Assembly (NCBI RefSeq): GCF_000783395.1
Contig: NZ_JSFK01000003.1
Location: forward strand, 535,798 to 599,797
DNA: 64,000 nucleotides
From: Pseudomonas chlororaphis
GTDB lineage: Bacteria > Pseudomonadota > Gammaproteobacteria > Pseudomonadales > Pseudomonadaceae
Reading direction: 5' to 3'
Shown here: positions 17,561 to 27,473 of the stretch, one piece after another
Layout of the letters: the number at the start of each line of letters is the position of its first letter
Position numbering within the stretch: position 1 is the first letter of the stretch
Translations under genes and position numbers: made by a program
The notes under the pieces: generated by a model
The model's input: the letters and a program-made list of their open reading frames with translations, nothing else
Databases searched by the model: none
Told to the model about the DNA's origin: nothing

Positions 17561-19552
17561 ATGTCGCCTCGTTCGCGATTCAATGGCCCGGCCCGTCAGC
17601 GTGGAGCGATCGGTCTGATGGCGGTACTGACCCTCGGGCTGGCGCTGGTGTGCATGGTGCTGGTGGTCGACAGCGGTCGTTTGTATATGGAACAACGGCG
17701 CTTGCAGCGGGTGGTCGATGTCGCTGCGCTGGAGGCCGTTTCCCGGGGTGGCGATTGCTTGCCCGGTGCCAGCGCAGCCCAATACGCGGCAGCCAGTGCG
17801 GCGCGCAACCAATTCACCGTGGTGCAGGGTGTCACTACCCTGGTCGTGACCTGCGGCACCGTGCAAACCGGTGCGAACAACCTGCGCGGCTTCTCCGCCG
17901 ACGCCACGAAGAAAGAAGCCATCAGCGTGGTCGCTACCCGCGTCGTGCCCACCAGTGTGGCCGCCGCGCTGTACGCGTTGGTTGCGCCGGGCGGCATCAC
18001 GCCGACCACCCGCCTCGGCGCCACAGCTGTCGGCGCCTCGGCGATTCTTCCGCCCCAGGCTCAGTTGACCATCGGCACCACGCTGGCCACCGTGGATGCC
18101 AGCAAGTCTGCGCTGCTCAACTCGATATGGGGGGGAATGCTCGGTGGCAGCCTCAACCTCAGCGTCGCCGGATGGCAGGGGCTGGTGCAAAGCCAGATCA
18201 ACCTGCTTAGCTATCTCAATCAATTGGCCCTCGACGTTAACGTCGACGCCGGCAACTACACCCAGTTGCTGGCCAAGAACATCAGGGTCGGCCAACTGCT
18301 CGACACCGCTATCACCGTGCTGACCAAGGGCGGTACCACGACCAGCATAGCGGTCGACGGCCTGGTGGGACTGAAAGCGGTGGCCGGCAGCACCGAAGTG
18401 GCACTCGGCAAATTACTGCAACTGCAGACCGGTGCCACGTCGGCTGCGCTCAATGCCAATCTGCAATTGTTCCAGCTGCTCGAAGCCGTCGTGCAAGTGG
18501 CCAACAGCGAGAACGCGCTCACCGCAACGGTGCCGCTCAGTATTCCGGGGCTGGTCAACGGCTCGGTCAAAGTCAAAGTCATCCAGCCGCCGCAATTGTC
18601 CGCCGTGGGCAACCCGGTGCTGGCCAAGGCCGACCCCATGGGCGCCAATCGAATCTACGTGAAAACCGCGCAGGTGCGCACGTTGATCTCGCTGAATCTG
18701 CCCGTGCTGTCAGGCGTGGCCGGGCTGGCCAGCGCGATTACCAGTACGCCCTTGGTGGGCGGGCTGACGGACACCCTCAACAACCTTTTGCACCTGAACA
18801 TTGCCGGCACGCTGAACTCGTTGTTCTGCACCTTGGGTGGCACTTGTGAGCGCACCAACCTGCAAATTCTGCCCACGTCTTCCATCGACATTTTGCTGGA
18901 GGCCGCTGCAGCCGACAGCCATGTCACCGATTTCAACTGCGTCAGCGCTGCGAGCAAAAGCCTGACCACCCAGACCAACTCCTCGCTGGTCAAACTCAAG
19001 GTCGGCAAGATCGACGCGACCAACGCGTTTTCATCTGCGGCGGATGTCACCGTGCAGCCGCTGGCATTGATTGATGTCGGCGTGATCACCTGCACCATTC
19101 CCTTGTTGGGCCTGGGCTCGGCCACCTGCGACCCGAACTCGCGCAAACCGTTCTACGGCGGCGGTCTCGGCGTCAAGGTCGACACCACGGTGGCCAGCAC
19201 TCAGAACATCCATACCTACAACCAGCCGCCGGAAATCAAGCAAACGCCGCAGACCTACAGTTTTGGTACACAAGGTGTGGTCAATAGCCTCAAAGGCACC
19301 TTGAGCGGGGTTCAGGTTCAGGCCTACAAACCCACCGGCTCAAGCCTGCTGGGCGGCTTGCTCACCACCACCGCCGATGTGCTGGCCGGCGTCAACAACA
19401 CGCTGGGCGTGGTCATTGATAATCTGTTGAGCCCGGTGCTCGACCCGATTCTGGACGGTTTGCTTGCCAACCTCGGCATCACCCTGAACCGGGTCGATGT
19501 CGGCGCCAACCTCAGTTGTCGACCGCCCGGCCAACCGACACTGGTGATCTAA
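17561..19552 (+). CDS. tadG: TadG-like Flp pilus protein
   Basis: 663 residues from the ATG at 17561, preceded by AAAGGAG; an upstream ATG (17534) lacks a site. The N-terminus has the Tad signature QRGAIGLMAVLTLGLALVCMVLVVD: one transmembrane helix followed by a long exported domain rich in small and Val/Leu residues. TadG proteins are thought to be pilus-tip or anchoring components. It converges on pprA with a 4-bp overlap and is separated from the main tad operon by about 5.7 kb, whereas in P. aeruginosa it sits next to pprB. Confidence 0.85.
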   Translation: MSPRSRFNGPARQRGAIGLMAVLTLGLALVCMVLVVDSGRLYMEQRRLQRVVDVAALEAVSRGGDCLPGASAAQYAAASAARNQFTVVQGVTTLVVTCGTVQTGANNLRGFSADATKKEAISVVATRVVPTSVAAALYALVAPGGITPTTRLGATAVGASAILPPQAQLTIGTTLATVDASKSALLNSIWGGMLGGSLNLSVAGWQGLVQSQINLLSYLNQLALDVNVDAGNYTQLLAKNIRVGQLLDTAITVLTKGGTTTSIAVDGLVGLKAVAGSTEVALGKLLQLQTGATSAALNANLQLFQLLEAVVQVANSENALTATVPLSIPGLVNGSVKVKVIQPPQLSAVGNPVLAKADPMGANRIYVKTAQVRTLISLNLPVLSGVAGLASAITSTPLVGGLTDTLNNLLHLNIAGTLNSLFCTLGGTCERTNLQILPTSSIDILLEAAAADSHVTDFNCVSAASKSLTTQTNSSLVKLKVGKIDATNAFSSAADVTVQPLALIDVGVITCTIPLLGLGSATCDPNSRKPFYGGGLGVKVDTTVASTQNIHTYNQPPEIKQTPQTYSFGTQGVVNSLKGTLSGVQVQAYKPTGSSLLGGLLTTTADVLAGVNNTLGVVIDNLLSPVLDPILDGLLANLGITLNRVDVGANLSCRPPGQPTLVI

Positions 19553-22284
19553 TCGCTCAGTGCAATCGGCAGTTCGATGCAGAACCGCGCACCCTCATCG
19601 CCATTGCGCACGCTCAGGCGGCCGCCCATGTTATCGATGATGCCGTAACTTACCGACAAGCCCAGACCGGTGCCGACGCCGACCGGTTTGGTGGTGAAGA
19701 ACGGCTCGAAAATGCGTTCCAGCAGGCGCGGATCGATACCGCCGCCGTTGTCTTCGACCCACAGGCGCACGACGTGCTCATCGCACTCGGCATGCACGGC
19801 GATCCACGGCTGGAAGTCGCGATCGGCTTCGCGCTTGCCGAGCAAGGCGTCGCGGGCGTTGACCATCAGGTTGATCAGCACCTGCTCGAGTTGATCGACG
19901 TAACCGCGCACCTCGACCTGGAAACCCGCCTCTTTGATGCGCACCTCGACACCTTTGCCGCGCAGCCCTTCGGACAACAGCGACAACGTGCCTTCAATCG
20001 CCTCGAGCGGGTTGAACGGATGTTGTTCGATTTCCGAGCGGCGCCCGAACACGCGCATGTGATCCACCACCCGCGCGGCCCGTTGCACTTGCGCGTCGAT
20101 GCGATTGAGCTTGTCGGTCAGATAATCGATCTGCACATCACCGTTGCCCAGGCGCTTGAGCACATTGACGATGGCCATGCGCATCACATTCAGCGGTTGA
20201 TTGATTTCATGGGCCAGGCCCGTCGCCATTTCGCCGAGGGTGGCCATTTTTGCGCTCTGCGTCAGTTGTTGCTGGGAGCGCCGCACCTCGGTGTTGTCAC
20301 GGCCCACCGCTTGCACTTCGACCAGTTGCCCCTGTGCATCGAACACCCCGCGATCCGACCAGACCCACCAGGCATGTTCGCGACCGGGCAGACGCAGATT
20401 GATTTCGGCGGTGCTCACCGGCAGTTCCGGGGTCAATTGGCTGATACGCAGGAGGAAAGCTTCGCGCTGATCGTCGGACATCCAGCTGCCCAGATTGACC
20501 CCGGGCAATTGCTCCGGCGGGCATTCAAGATACGTCGCCAAAGGCCGGTTGCCGAAGGTCAGCGTCAGGTCCGGGCGATAGCGGCAGATCATCGCCGGTG
20601 AGTCTTCGACCAGAATCCGGTAGCGCTCTTCGCTCGCCTTGACCTGTTCGGCGGCGAGCGTGGCCTCGGTGACGTCCAGCCACAAGCCCACCGCTTCCAC
20701 TGGCAAGCCGAGATCGTCGCGCAGCAGTCGGGCTTCGTCGAGCAGCCAGTGTGCGTGGCCCTGGCGGTCGAGCACTCGATAACGCGTGCTCACCGCGCCT
20801 TCACGCAGCAACTGGCGAGTGCGCTCGAAGTAGCGCGGGCGGTCTTCGGGGTGCACGTGTTCCACCAGTCGGCCATTGTCGCAGTCGGCCAGACTCCAGC
20901 CGAGCAACGGTTGCAGGCTGGCGCTGAAAAATGTCGGTTGCAGCGCACCTTCGACATAGCGCTGCACGTAGATCACGGCGGGTGAGCTGGCGATCAGGTT
21001 ATCCAGCCGCGCATGGGCGGCCGCGGCCTGTTGCTGCTGATTTTTGATGTCGCTGATGTCGAGCATGAAACCGACTAACCGGCGTTCGGCGCCGATGCCC
21101 AGCGAGCGGCCTTGCAGGCGATACCACAGCGGCAACGCTTGATCGCTGCCTTGCAAGCGCACGCACATTTCCAATGGGCTGCCTTCATCCTGCAGGGTTT
21201 GCAGGCGACTGCGCAGTTCATCGCGGTCGGCGGGATGCACGCGGTTGAACCATTCCTCAATCGGCAACCGCTGCGTCGCAAGCCCCAGACTCTCAGCCAG
21301 TGCCGGCGCCAGTTGCACGTCGGCGCGGTCGCTGCTGATTTCCCACCAACCAGTGCCGAGCAGCGCTTGCAGTACATCCAGACGCTCGAGTTGCTGATGG
21401 TGGCGATGCTCGCGCAGGCGTTCCAGCAATGGCGCGGCAACTGCTGCGGCCAGCAACAGCCAGTCGTGATCGTTCAGGTCCGGCGCCTGCTGCTGCGGGT
21501 TGTAAGCGGCGCACAACAGCCATGCGGCCACGCCTTGGGCGTCGCGATAGGGCACGGCGAAGCCTTCGTTCGGACCGAGCAAGGCGCTCAGGCGCGGTTG
21601 TTCGCCAGGTGACAGGCGTTGCGGCAACGCGCCGTTGAGACTGTCCAGACTTGTGCCCAGTGCTTGCTGGTCACGCCAAATCTGCGGCGCATTCAGCGCC
21701 GCGTAGTGCTGATGGATCTGCCAGCCCTGACCTTGTTCGTCGAGCAATGCCACCGCCAGACAGGGCACGTGCAAATGCTGACTCAGCCGTTGCAACTGCT
21801 CGCCCAATACATCAGGCAGACGGGCGAGGCTGCCCAGGCGCAAATGGTCGCGTATCTGCGTGGCCAGCAACTGACATTGCTCGCGACTGCGCGTCTGCCG
21901 TCGTTCGCCGAGCAGATCGCCGATGTCCAGCAGTTGCAGGAGCCAGCCATCGCCCTGTGCCTGCAGCCAACCGCGCAAATGCAGCGGCGGACCGGCCAGA
22001 CTGAAAAAATCCAGGTCGAGCACTTGTCCCTGCCAGTCGGCGGGGCTGCCTTCGAGCGCAAGACTGCTGTGCGGCAAGACGTATTCGAGCAGGTGCGCGG
22101 GATGGCTGGCGGCCAACCGCTGCGCGAGGACATGGCGCAGCGGCCCGCTCAAATGATTGACTTGGCCTGTGCCATCCAGATACAGCTGCAGGCCGACACT
22201 CGACACCAGAGGACTGTCCTGCGGCGGGACGGTTTCCGGGTGGCGATTGAGCAGGCGAGCGAACAGCTTGTCAGCGGAACTCAA
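19549..22284 (-). CDS. pprA: PprA-like PAS sensor histidine kinase
   Basis: 911 residues, no clear transmembrane segment. Three PAS-like modules lie between about 300 and 670 ([17 protein letters not shown] and a third with SDDQREAF), then a HisKA H-box ([11 protein letters not shown], His692), N-box ([10 protein letters not shown]), DNGGGID and TGLGLS of the ATPase domain. In P. aeruginosa PprA-PprB control the flp-tad locus and other surface factors, and here the kinase lies inside that locus. Its start overlaps the tadE stop by 4 bp, so tadE-pprA are coupled. Confidence 0.9.
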   Translation of the reverse strand: MSSADKLFARLLNRHPETVPPQDSPLVSSVGLQLYLDGTGQVNHLSGPLRHVLAQRLAASHPAHLLEYVLPHSSLALEGSPADWQGQVLDLDFFSLAGPPLHLRGWLQAQGDGWLLQLLDIGDLLGERRQTRSREQCQLLATQIRDHLRLGSLARLPDVLGEQLQRLSQHLHVPCLAVALLDEQGQGWQIHQHYAALNAPQIWRDQQALGTSLDSLNGALPQRLSPGEQPRLSALLGPNEGFAVPYRDAQGVAAWLLCAAYNPQQQAPDLNDHDWLLLAAAVAAPLLERLREHRHHQQLERLDVLQALLGTGWWEISSDRADVQLAPALAESLGLATQRLPIEEWFNRVHPADRDELRSRLQTLQDEGSPLEMCVRLQGSDQALPLWYRLQGRSLGIGAERRLVGFMLDISDIKNQQQQAAAAHARLDNLIASSPAVIYVQRYVEGALQPTFFSASLQPLLGWSLADCDNGRLVEHVHPEDRPRYFERTRQLLREGAVSTRYRVLDRQGHAHWLLDEARLLRDDLGLPVEAVGLWLDVTEATLAAEQVKASEERYRILVEDSPAMICRYRPDLTLTFGNRPLATYLECPPEQLPGVNLGSWMSDDQREAFLLRISQLTPELPVSTAEINLRLPGREHAWWVWSDRGVFDAQGQLVEVQAVGRDNTEVRRSQQQLTQSAKMATLGEMATGLAHEINQPLNVMRMAIVNVLKRLGNGDVQIDYLTDKLNRIDAQVQRAARVVDHMRVFGRRSEIEQHPFNPLEAIEGTLSLLSEGLRGKGVEVRIKEAGFQVEVRGYVDQLEQVLINLMVNARDALLGKREADRDFQPWIAVHAECDEHVVRLWVEDNGGGIDPRLLERIFEPFFTTKPVGVGTGLGLSVSYGIIDNMGGRLSVRNGDEGARFCIELPIALSD

Positions 22285-22721
22285 AATTGCAGGCTCGACG
22301 AGGCGCGCAACGTCGCCGGCAGACGCGGTACCGAGCCGATGCCCGGCAACACCAGAAACGGCAGTGCCTGATTCAATTTACTGGTGGGGTAGTTGATGGT
22401 CACCGTCAGCACGCCGCCGGTATAAGTGATGGTGCTGTCTGCGGCCGCGTTGAAATTCAAGGCACCCGGCAGCCAGGCCAGTTGCCGGTTCAGCTCGGCT
22501 CTGGCAGTGGCGGTGACAGCGGCGGGGTAATTGGCGGTGGCCGGATCAAGTGCAACGCTACGGCGTACCGCCTCGGCCGTCGATGCATTGAATGACTGCA
22601 TCAGCAACAGCGGCAGGCTGTAGCTGACCAGACCATAAAACACGGCAAAAAAAATGATGAACACCAAGGCGAATTCGATGGCGACGGCGCCTTTTTGCTT
22701 GCGGGGGAGGCCGGATTTCAT
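22281..22721 (-). CDS. tadE: TadE-like minor pseudopilin
   Basis: From the ATG at 22721 it has 146 residues; an ATG at 22745 is possible. The N-terminus reads RKQKG-AVAIEFALVF, a type IVb prepilin cleavage site with Glu at +5 and a hydrophobic helix, so it is a likely FppA substrate. The rest is a small exported domain. It is the only TadE/TadF-type gene in the locus. It overlaps pprA by 4 bp and diverges from fppA. Confidence 0.85.
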   Translation of the reverse strand: MKSGLPRKQKGAVAIEFALVFIIFFAVFYGLVSYSLPLLLMQSFNASTAEAVRRSVALDPATANYPAAVTATARAELNRQLAWLPGALNFNAAADSTITYTGGVLTVTINYPTSKLNQALPFLVLPGIGSVPRLPATLRASSSLQF

Positions 22722-22796
22722 GAGTGCGTCTACCCTGACATTCACTACGTAATATCAGCATAGAATCATTCAGCCAAAACGGACGTTTTTTACCGC

Positions 22797-23267
22797 ATGC
22801 ACAGCGTTGTCTTACTCCTCTGGCTGACACTCTGCGCGGCGCAGGATGCCCGGCAGCGGCATATCGGCAACAGCCTGACCCTCGGGGTGGGCGGGTTGGC
22901 GCTGGTGTATTTGCTGAGTACCGGCAACACCTGGCTCGGTGCCGACATGGCGCAGGCGGGGTGGGCACTGTTGCTGGCGCTGGCCCTCACTCTTCCCGGT
23001 TATATTCTGAAACGATTTGGCGCCGGCGATGTGAAATTAATGACAGCCTTGGCTCTTGCGACGAACGGCACTGTGCTGCTCGGCGCGTTTATCGGCGCTG
23101 CGCTGTCCAGCGTCATCTGGATCCTGCTGGTGCCAAAACTCTGGCCGCATATGGGTCAAGGGCTTAGAGAACATCTTCGATATCTAGGCCAGCCGCTGTC
23201 AAAAAAGCTGCCATTTGCGCCGTTCGTGTTGATCGGAACATTTCTGACTTTGTGTTGGATCCATTAG
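22797..23267 (+). CDS. fppA: Flp prepilin peptidase
   Basis: Inner-membrane A24 aspartic protease that matures Flp-type prepilins. The 156 residues are mostly hydrophobic, with the two catalytic aspartates in AAQDARQRHIGN (D17) and RFGAGDVK (D78, the GxGD motif). The short form without the N-terminal methylation domain of PilD is typical of Tad systems. Expected substrates here are Flp and TadE. Confidence 0.93.
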   Translation: MHSVVLLLWLTLCAAQDARQRHIGNSLTLGVGGLALVYLLSTGNTWLGADMAQAGWALLLALALTLPGYILKRFGAGDVKLMTALALATNGTVLLGAFIGAALSSVIWILLVPKLWPHMGQGLREHLRYLGQPLSKKLPFAPFVLIGTFLTLCWIH

Positions 23268-23391
23268 TCGCGCAGCGCCACTACTGCTATGTACATAGTA
23301 GGAAAGTGGGTCTACTTTCAAATCAACGTTATACAGCCTCGCGCTGTCAGTACAGGAACGGTCAGCCTTTGGCCTGGGCATGGAGTGGCAA

Positions 23392-24165
23392 GTGAACAAG
23401 CTTACGTCTGCGATAAAGGTTCTGGTGGTCGACGATCAGCCGCTGATCGTCGAGGAACTCTGCGAATTCATCGAAAGCAGCGGCTACCACTGCGTGCCTT
23501 GCGAATCGAGCAAGCAGGCGATCGAGCACTTCGTCGAAGATCCGGCCATCGGCCTGGTGCTGTGTGACCTGCATATGCCGGACATGGACGGCATTCAACT
23601 GGTGCAGGAACTGCAGCGGCTGGCCGGTAAACACCGGGTGTTCGAGGCCATCATGCTGACCGGGCGTGCCGACAAGCAGGATGTCATCAAGGCCTTGCGC
23701 GCCGGCATCGCCGACTACTACCAGAAACCGATCGATCTGGATGAACTGCTCGAAGGTCTGCAGCGCCAGGAAGCAGCCTTGCAGGAACGGCAGAAGACCC
23801 TGCATCTGGGCCATTTGAATCAGAAGCTGCAATACCTCTCCGAGTCGATCGACGACCTCTACCAAGACCTCGACAAAGTACGTCGAGCTCCCGCGCCCGT
23901 GAGTGATGAAGCACCGGGGGATGGCGAAGGCGTGGAGATACCGGCGATTTTCAATCAGCTGTCACCACGTCAGCTCGATGTCGCACGGTTGGTGGGCAAG
24001 GGCCAGACCAACTATCAGATCGCGTGTGAGTTAGGCATTACCGAGAACACGGTGAAGCTCTATGTCTCGCAGGTGCTGCGCCTGACGCACATGCATAACC
24101 GCACCCAATTGGCGCTGGCGTTGTCACCCGGCAACTCGGGACGGCAACGGGTCACCGCGCACTGA
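23392..24165 (+). CDS. pprB: PprB-like response regulator
   Basis: 257 residues from a GTG at 23392, which has GGAG 6 bases upstream; an in-frame ATG at 23380 has no clear site. Receiver domain about 8-125 (phospho-acceptor Asp59 in VLCDLHMPDMDG, Lys in YYQKPID) and a C-terminal LuxR-type helix-turn-helix (LSPRQLDVARLVGKG to TENTVKLYVSQVL). In P. aeruginosa PprB activates flp-tad, cupE and an adhesin gene, so it is the likely activator of the surrounding operons. Confidence 0.92.
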   Translation: MNKLTSAIKVLVVDDQPLIVEELCEFIESSGYHCVPCESSKQAIEHFVEDPAIGLVLCDLHMPDMDGIQLVQELQRLAGKHRVFEAIMLTGRADKQDVIKALRAGIADYYQKPIDLDELLEGLQRQEAALQERQKTLHLGHLNQKLQYLSESIDDLYQDLDKVRRAPAPVSDEAPGDGEGVEIPAIFNQLSPRQLDVARLVGKGQTNYQIACELGITENTVKLYVSQVLRLTHMHNRTQLALALSPGNSGRQRVTAH

Positions 24166-24174
24166 CGGCTATTA

Positions 24175-24202
24175 CATGACCCCGGTACTGAACGGGGTCA
24201 TG
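24175..24202. terminator. Perfect hairpin between convergent pprB and the receiver gene
   Basis: CATGACCCCG, an 8-nt loop, then CGGGGTCATG. It lies 10 bp after pprB and overlaps the last codons and stop of the receiver gene on the other strand. There is no T-run on either side, so it may be a weak bidirectional terminator or a protein-binding dyad. Confidence 0.5.
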
Positions 24203-24614
24203 CACCTCCAGCGCTATGGGTCTTGGACTTGGGAAACAGGTTGTCCAGGGTTTCCAGCAAACGCACGTGATAGATCGGTTTGCGGAACAGGTCCAGCACC
24301 TGCAGGCGCAGCATATCGCTGACGTCCTCCATATCGGCATGCCCGGACGTGACGATCACTGGCAAGTGCTGACGCGAAGTGTGTTCACGCAGACGCTTGA
24401 TCAGCGACATGCCGCTTTCTTCCGGCATGCGCAGATCGGTGATCACCAGGGCGATATCGGGATGCCGGGTCAGGTGATGCAACGCGAGCTTTACCGACGT
24501 GGCGGTGTGGCAGGTGAAGCCTTCGCCCTCCAACAACTCCGCGAGCTCCAGCAGTGCGTCCTCCTCATCGTCGACGAGGAGCAACTGCTGGCGCGAAGTG
24601 AGTGAAGAGTTCAT
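24198..24614 (-). CDS. Receiver-only (CheY-like) response regulator
   Basis: 138 residues from the ATG at 24614; a TTG at 24629 is less likely. One receiver domain: acidic pocket LLLVDDEEDA, phospho-acceptor Asp60 in VITDLRMPEESG, Ser/Thr in IVTSGHAD and Lys112 in LFRKPIY. No output domain follows. It lies between pprB and flp, transcribed with flp's orientation. I do not recall an equivalent in the P. aeruginosa tad locus. A role as a second PprA partner or phosphate sink is inference. Confidence 0.88.
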   Translation of the reverse strand: MNSSLTSRQQLLLVDDEEDALLELAELLEGEGFTCHTATSVKLALHHLTRHPDIALVITDLRMPEESGMSLIKRLREHTSRQHLPVIVTSGHADMEDVSDMLRLQVLDLFRKPIYHVRLLETLDNLFPKSKTHSAGGA

Positions 24615-24685
24615 GGGCAACACCTGCAATGGACTGAGTGCTGACGGTAGAACCCAATGGCCGCATTGACAAGTTATCGGCCCGA

Positions 24686-24895
24686 TCAGGGTGTCGGAGT
24701 CAGCGCAGTCTGGATAGCGGTCAGAATCGCGGTGACCTGCGTACCGATGCCGTTACCAAATGCGGCAATCACCAGCGCCACCAGACCGACCACCAGCGCG
24801 TACTCGATGGCGGAGGCGCCTTCGGTATCTTTTGCCAGGCCTTTGAAGAACGCGATTTCGGATTTGATCTTTTGAACAATGAGGGAATACGACAT
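24686..24895 (-). CDS. flp: Flp type IVb pilin
   Basis: Major pilin. From the ATG at 24895 (AAGGAG upstream) it has 69 residues: a 26-residue leader ending in DTEG, then the Flp motif ASAIEYALVVG with Glu at +5 and Tyr at +6, a hydrophobic helix and a short Thr-rich tail. The predicted mature pilin is 43 residues. It is transcribed away from rcpC, with a 337-bp A+T-rich control region between. Confidence 0.95.
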   Translation of the reverse strand: MSYSLIVQKIKSEIAFFKGLAKDTEGASAIEYALVVGLVALVIAAFGNGIGTQVTAILTAIQTALTPTP

Positions 24896-25232
24896 GAGAA
24901 TTCTCCTTGAGCACGCCAGGTGTTGCGCGTTCGCAACATGATTTCCCTGTGCCAGCATCAGCATTGTCGGCATTTCTCGACCCTACAACTGTAAGAACGG
25001 ATTAACACCTAAGTAGTAGTCAGTCGTTTAACGCAAAAAAACCACGTTTGGCGCTTTAGGCCTCTACTTTCGTTGGATATTTCCACCTTCGTAATGGCGT
25101 TTTGTTCGGGCTGCGCTACCGTCAAATAGCGAAATAGTTATTTGTTCATAGCTGCCTGATTGCGAAGTTATCTCGTTGGAAGTCACGGGTCATTGCATAA
25201 GAGACAAGCGCAGCGGGAAAGGGAGAGCCGTC
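24896..25232. promoter_or_regulatory. Divergent flp / rcpC control region
   Basis: 337 bp with clearly lower G+C than its surroundings between the flp pilin and the rcpC-tadD operon. It should carry both promoters and the PprB-responsive sites. It contains ATTAACACCT at 25001-25010; a 9-of-10 match lies 131 bp upstream of the collagen-like gene start. It has no credible coding region. Confidence 0.65.
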
Positions 25233-26180
25233 ATGAACAGTCGCGTCACTTTGGGTCTGGCCGGGTTGTTCCTGGTGGGCGCCATCATCGCCGGATATTG
25301 GGGACTCACATTGAGCCGGCCGCCAGTGACCGAAACGGTCGCGGCACCCGTGGCGGCGCCTGTCGTTGCGCCCGCTGTCCAGACTGAACCTGTGGAAGAC
25401 CCCACACGGCAACCTGTCGTTGTGCTGCTGCGCGATATCGCCCCCTTCGTGAAGATCACCGCAGCTGACGTTGCCGTGGAAAAACTGCGCACGGCGCCCG
25501 CCGGCAGTCTGAGCAAAATCGAACAGGTGGTCGGCCGTACGCCGTGGCGGCCGTTGAGCGCCGGCAGTTGGCTGAATGACGAAAGCTTCGAGCCGGGCAG
25601 CCAACTGGCGCGGATGATCCGCCCCGGTGAGCGCGCACTGGCCGTGGCCGTGGATGAAGTGATCACTGCCGGCGGGCAGTTGGCGCCCGGTGATTACGTC
25701 GATGTGCTGCTGTTTTTGCGCAGGGACGAAAGCAATCCGCAGGCCTCGGCGCAACTGGTGGTACCTGCCGTGCGCGTGCTGGGTGTCGGCAGTCAGATGG
25801 GCCTGACCAACGATGGTCAACCCGCCGGCCCGGCGCGCAGTGACGACGAACGTCTGAAGCAGGAACAACAACGCATGGCCGCGCGCAGCGTGGTGCTGGC
25901 GGTGCCAGAAACATTGCTCAGCCGCTTGATGCTGGCCTCGGGTGCCGGTGTGTTGCGCCTCGCGGTGCGCAGCGCCGATGAGCAGCAACTGAGCAAATAC
26001 TGGTCCGGTGAAAACGATGCCGCCAGCCGCCTCGACACGCCTCGGCGGGAGCTGCTGGAGTTCAGCCAATTGTCCCTGACGGCGCCACCCAGACCGGTGG
26101 CTATGGCCGGGCAACCGGCCGCGCGCAAACCGACCGTGGAAGTCATCCGCGGTGCTGAAAACGCTCAACCCACTCCCTGA
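25233..26180 (+). CDS. rcpC: RcpC/CpaB pilus assembly protein
   Basis: 315 residues from the ATG at 25233 (AAAGGGAG upstream). An N-terminal membrane anchor (about 5-24) is followed by a Pro/Ala linker, a SAF-like domain (VVLLRDIAPFVKITAADV to LARMIRPGERALAVAVDE) and the RcpC/CpaB domain (QLAPGDYVDVLLFLR). Periplasmic partner of the secretin. First gene of the long tad operon, ending 21 bp before rcpA. Confidence 0.9.
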   Translation: MNSRVTLGLAGLFLVGAIIAGYWGLTLSRPPVTETVAAPVAAPVVAPAVQTEPVEDPTRQPVVVLLRDIAPFVKITAADVAVEKLRTAPAGSLSKIEQVVGRTPWRPLSAGSWLNDESFEPGSQLARMIRPGERALAVAVDEVITAGGQLAPGDYVDVLLFLRRDESNPQASAQLVVPAVRVLGVGSQMGLTNDGQPAGPARSDDERLKQEQQRMAARSVVLAVPETLLSRLMLASGAGVLRLAVRSADEQQLSKYWSGENDAASRLDTPRRELLEFSQLSLTAPPRPVAMAGQPAARKPTVEVIRGAENAQPTP

Positions 26181-26201
26181 TTCGAGCAAGGACGCCTTTA
26201 C

Positions 26202-27473
26202 ATGCGCACACGCTTTACGCCTCTGTTAAACGGCTTGCTGCGGGCCTCGTTGCTGAGTGTCGCCTCGATCGGCAGCGCCGTCGCCGCTGCAGGCAACTGC
26301 GCCGCGCTCGGCCCGCTGCCCGCGACGCTGGAAGTCGGTGAAGGTTTGCAACAGGCGCTGCAATCCCCCGTGGCGATCACCCGGGTGGCGGTGGGCGATC
26401 CGAAAATTGCCGACGTGCGCGTGACGGGCGATCAGGGCATTCTGCTCACCGGCGTCGCGCCCGGCGCCACTACGCTGATGATCTGGAGCGCCTGCGCCAG
26501 CACCCCGCGTCAGAGCATGGTGTTTGTGCAAGGTAAGGCCAGTGCCGCGATGACGGCCGTTGCGTTGCCGACGACGGGCGATCCGACTTTGCCTTCGCAA
26601 GTGCAGACCGACATCCGCTTCGTCGAAGTCAGCCGGACCAAACTCAAGGAAGCGGGTACCTCGATCTACGGCAAAGGCTCGAACAATTTCCTTTTCGGCG
26701 CACCGGGTACGGTGCCCAACACCGGCGTCACGCCTGGCGTCGTGCCATTGGCCAACATCGATCCGCGCATCGCGGTACCGAGCATCCCGTTGGCCAACGA
26801 TATGTTCAATATTGTCTGGGGCGGCGGCAGCAGTAAATTCCTCGGTATCGTCAACGCACTTGAAGGCAGCGGTTTCGCCTACACCCTGGCGCGGCCAAGC
26901 CTGGTGGCGCTGAGCGGGCAGAGCGCGAGCTTCCTGGCCGGCGGTGAAATCCCGATCCCGGTGCCCAGCGCCAACAGCAACAGTTACTCCATCGAGTACA
27001 AGGAGTTCGGCATCCGCCTGACCTTGACCCCGACAGTGGTCAGCAACGACCGCATCGCCCTCAAAGTCGCCCCGGAAGTCAGCGAGCTGGACTACAACAA
27101 TGGCGTGACCATCGGCGGCACCACGGTGCCGGCGTTCACCATTCGGCGCACCGACACCAGCATCTCTCTGGCCGATGGCGAGAGCTTCGTGATCAGTGGC
27201 CTGATCAGCACGCAAAACGCCTCTCAGGTGAACAAGTTTCCCGGCCTGGGTGACATCCCGGTACTCGGCGCTTTTTTTCGCAATTCTTCAATCAATCGCG
27301 AAGAGCGCGAGCTGCTGATGATCGTCACCCCACACCTGGTGCAGCCACTGGCGGCCAATGCGCCGCTGCCGTCACTGCCGGGGGAAAAACTGCGCAACTA
27401 CGACCCGAACTGGTATCGCCTGTACTTCCTCGAAAACGGCAACTTCGATAAACGCAGTGGGTTATCGCAATGA
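26202..27473 (+). CDS. rcpA: Flp pilus outer-membrane secretin
   Basis: 423 residues: signal peptide (about 1-29), an N-terminal BON/pilus domain (VGEGLQQALQSPVAITRVAVGDPKIADV) and the secretin domain with SGQSASFLAGGEIPIPV and the C-terminal VPAFTIRRTDTSISLADGES block. It forms the outer-membrane channel for the pilus. Its last 4 bp overlap tadZ. Confidence 0.94.
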   Translation: MRTRFTPLLNGLLRASLLSVASIGSAVAAAGNCAALGPLPATLEVGEGLQQALQSPVAITRVAVGDPKIADVRVTGDQGILLTGVAPGATTLMIWSACASTPRQSMVFVQGKASAAMTAVALPTTGDPTLPSQVQTDIRFVEVSRTKLKEAGTSIYGKGSNNFLFGAPGTVPNTGVTPGVVPLANIDPRIAVPSIPLANDMFNIVWGGGSSKFLGIVNALEGSGFAYTLARPSLVALSGQSASFLAGGEIPIPVPSANSNSYSIEYKEFGIRLTLTPTVVSNDRIALKVAPEVSELDYNNGVTIGGTTVPAFTIRRTDTSISLADGESFVISGLISTQNASQVNKFPGLGDIPVLGAFFRNSSINREERELLMIVTPHLVQPLAANAPLPSLPGEKLRNYDPNWYRLYFLENGNFDKRSGLSQ

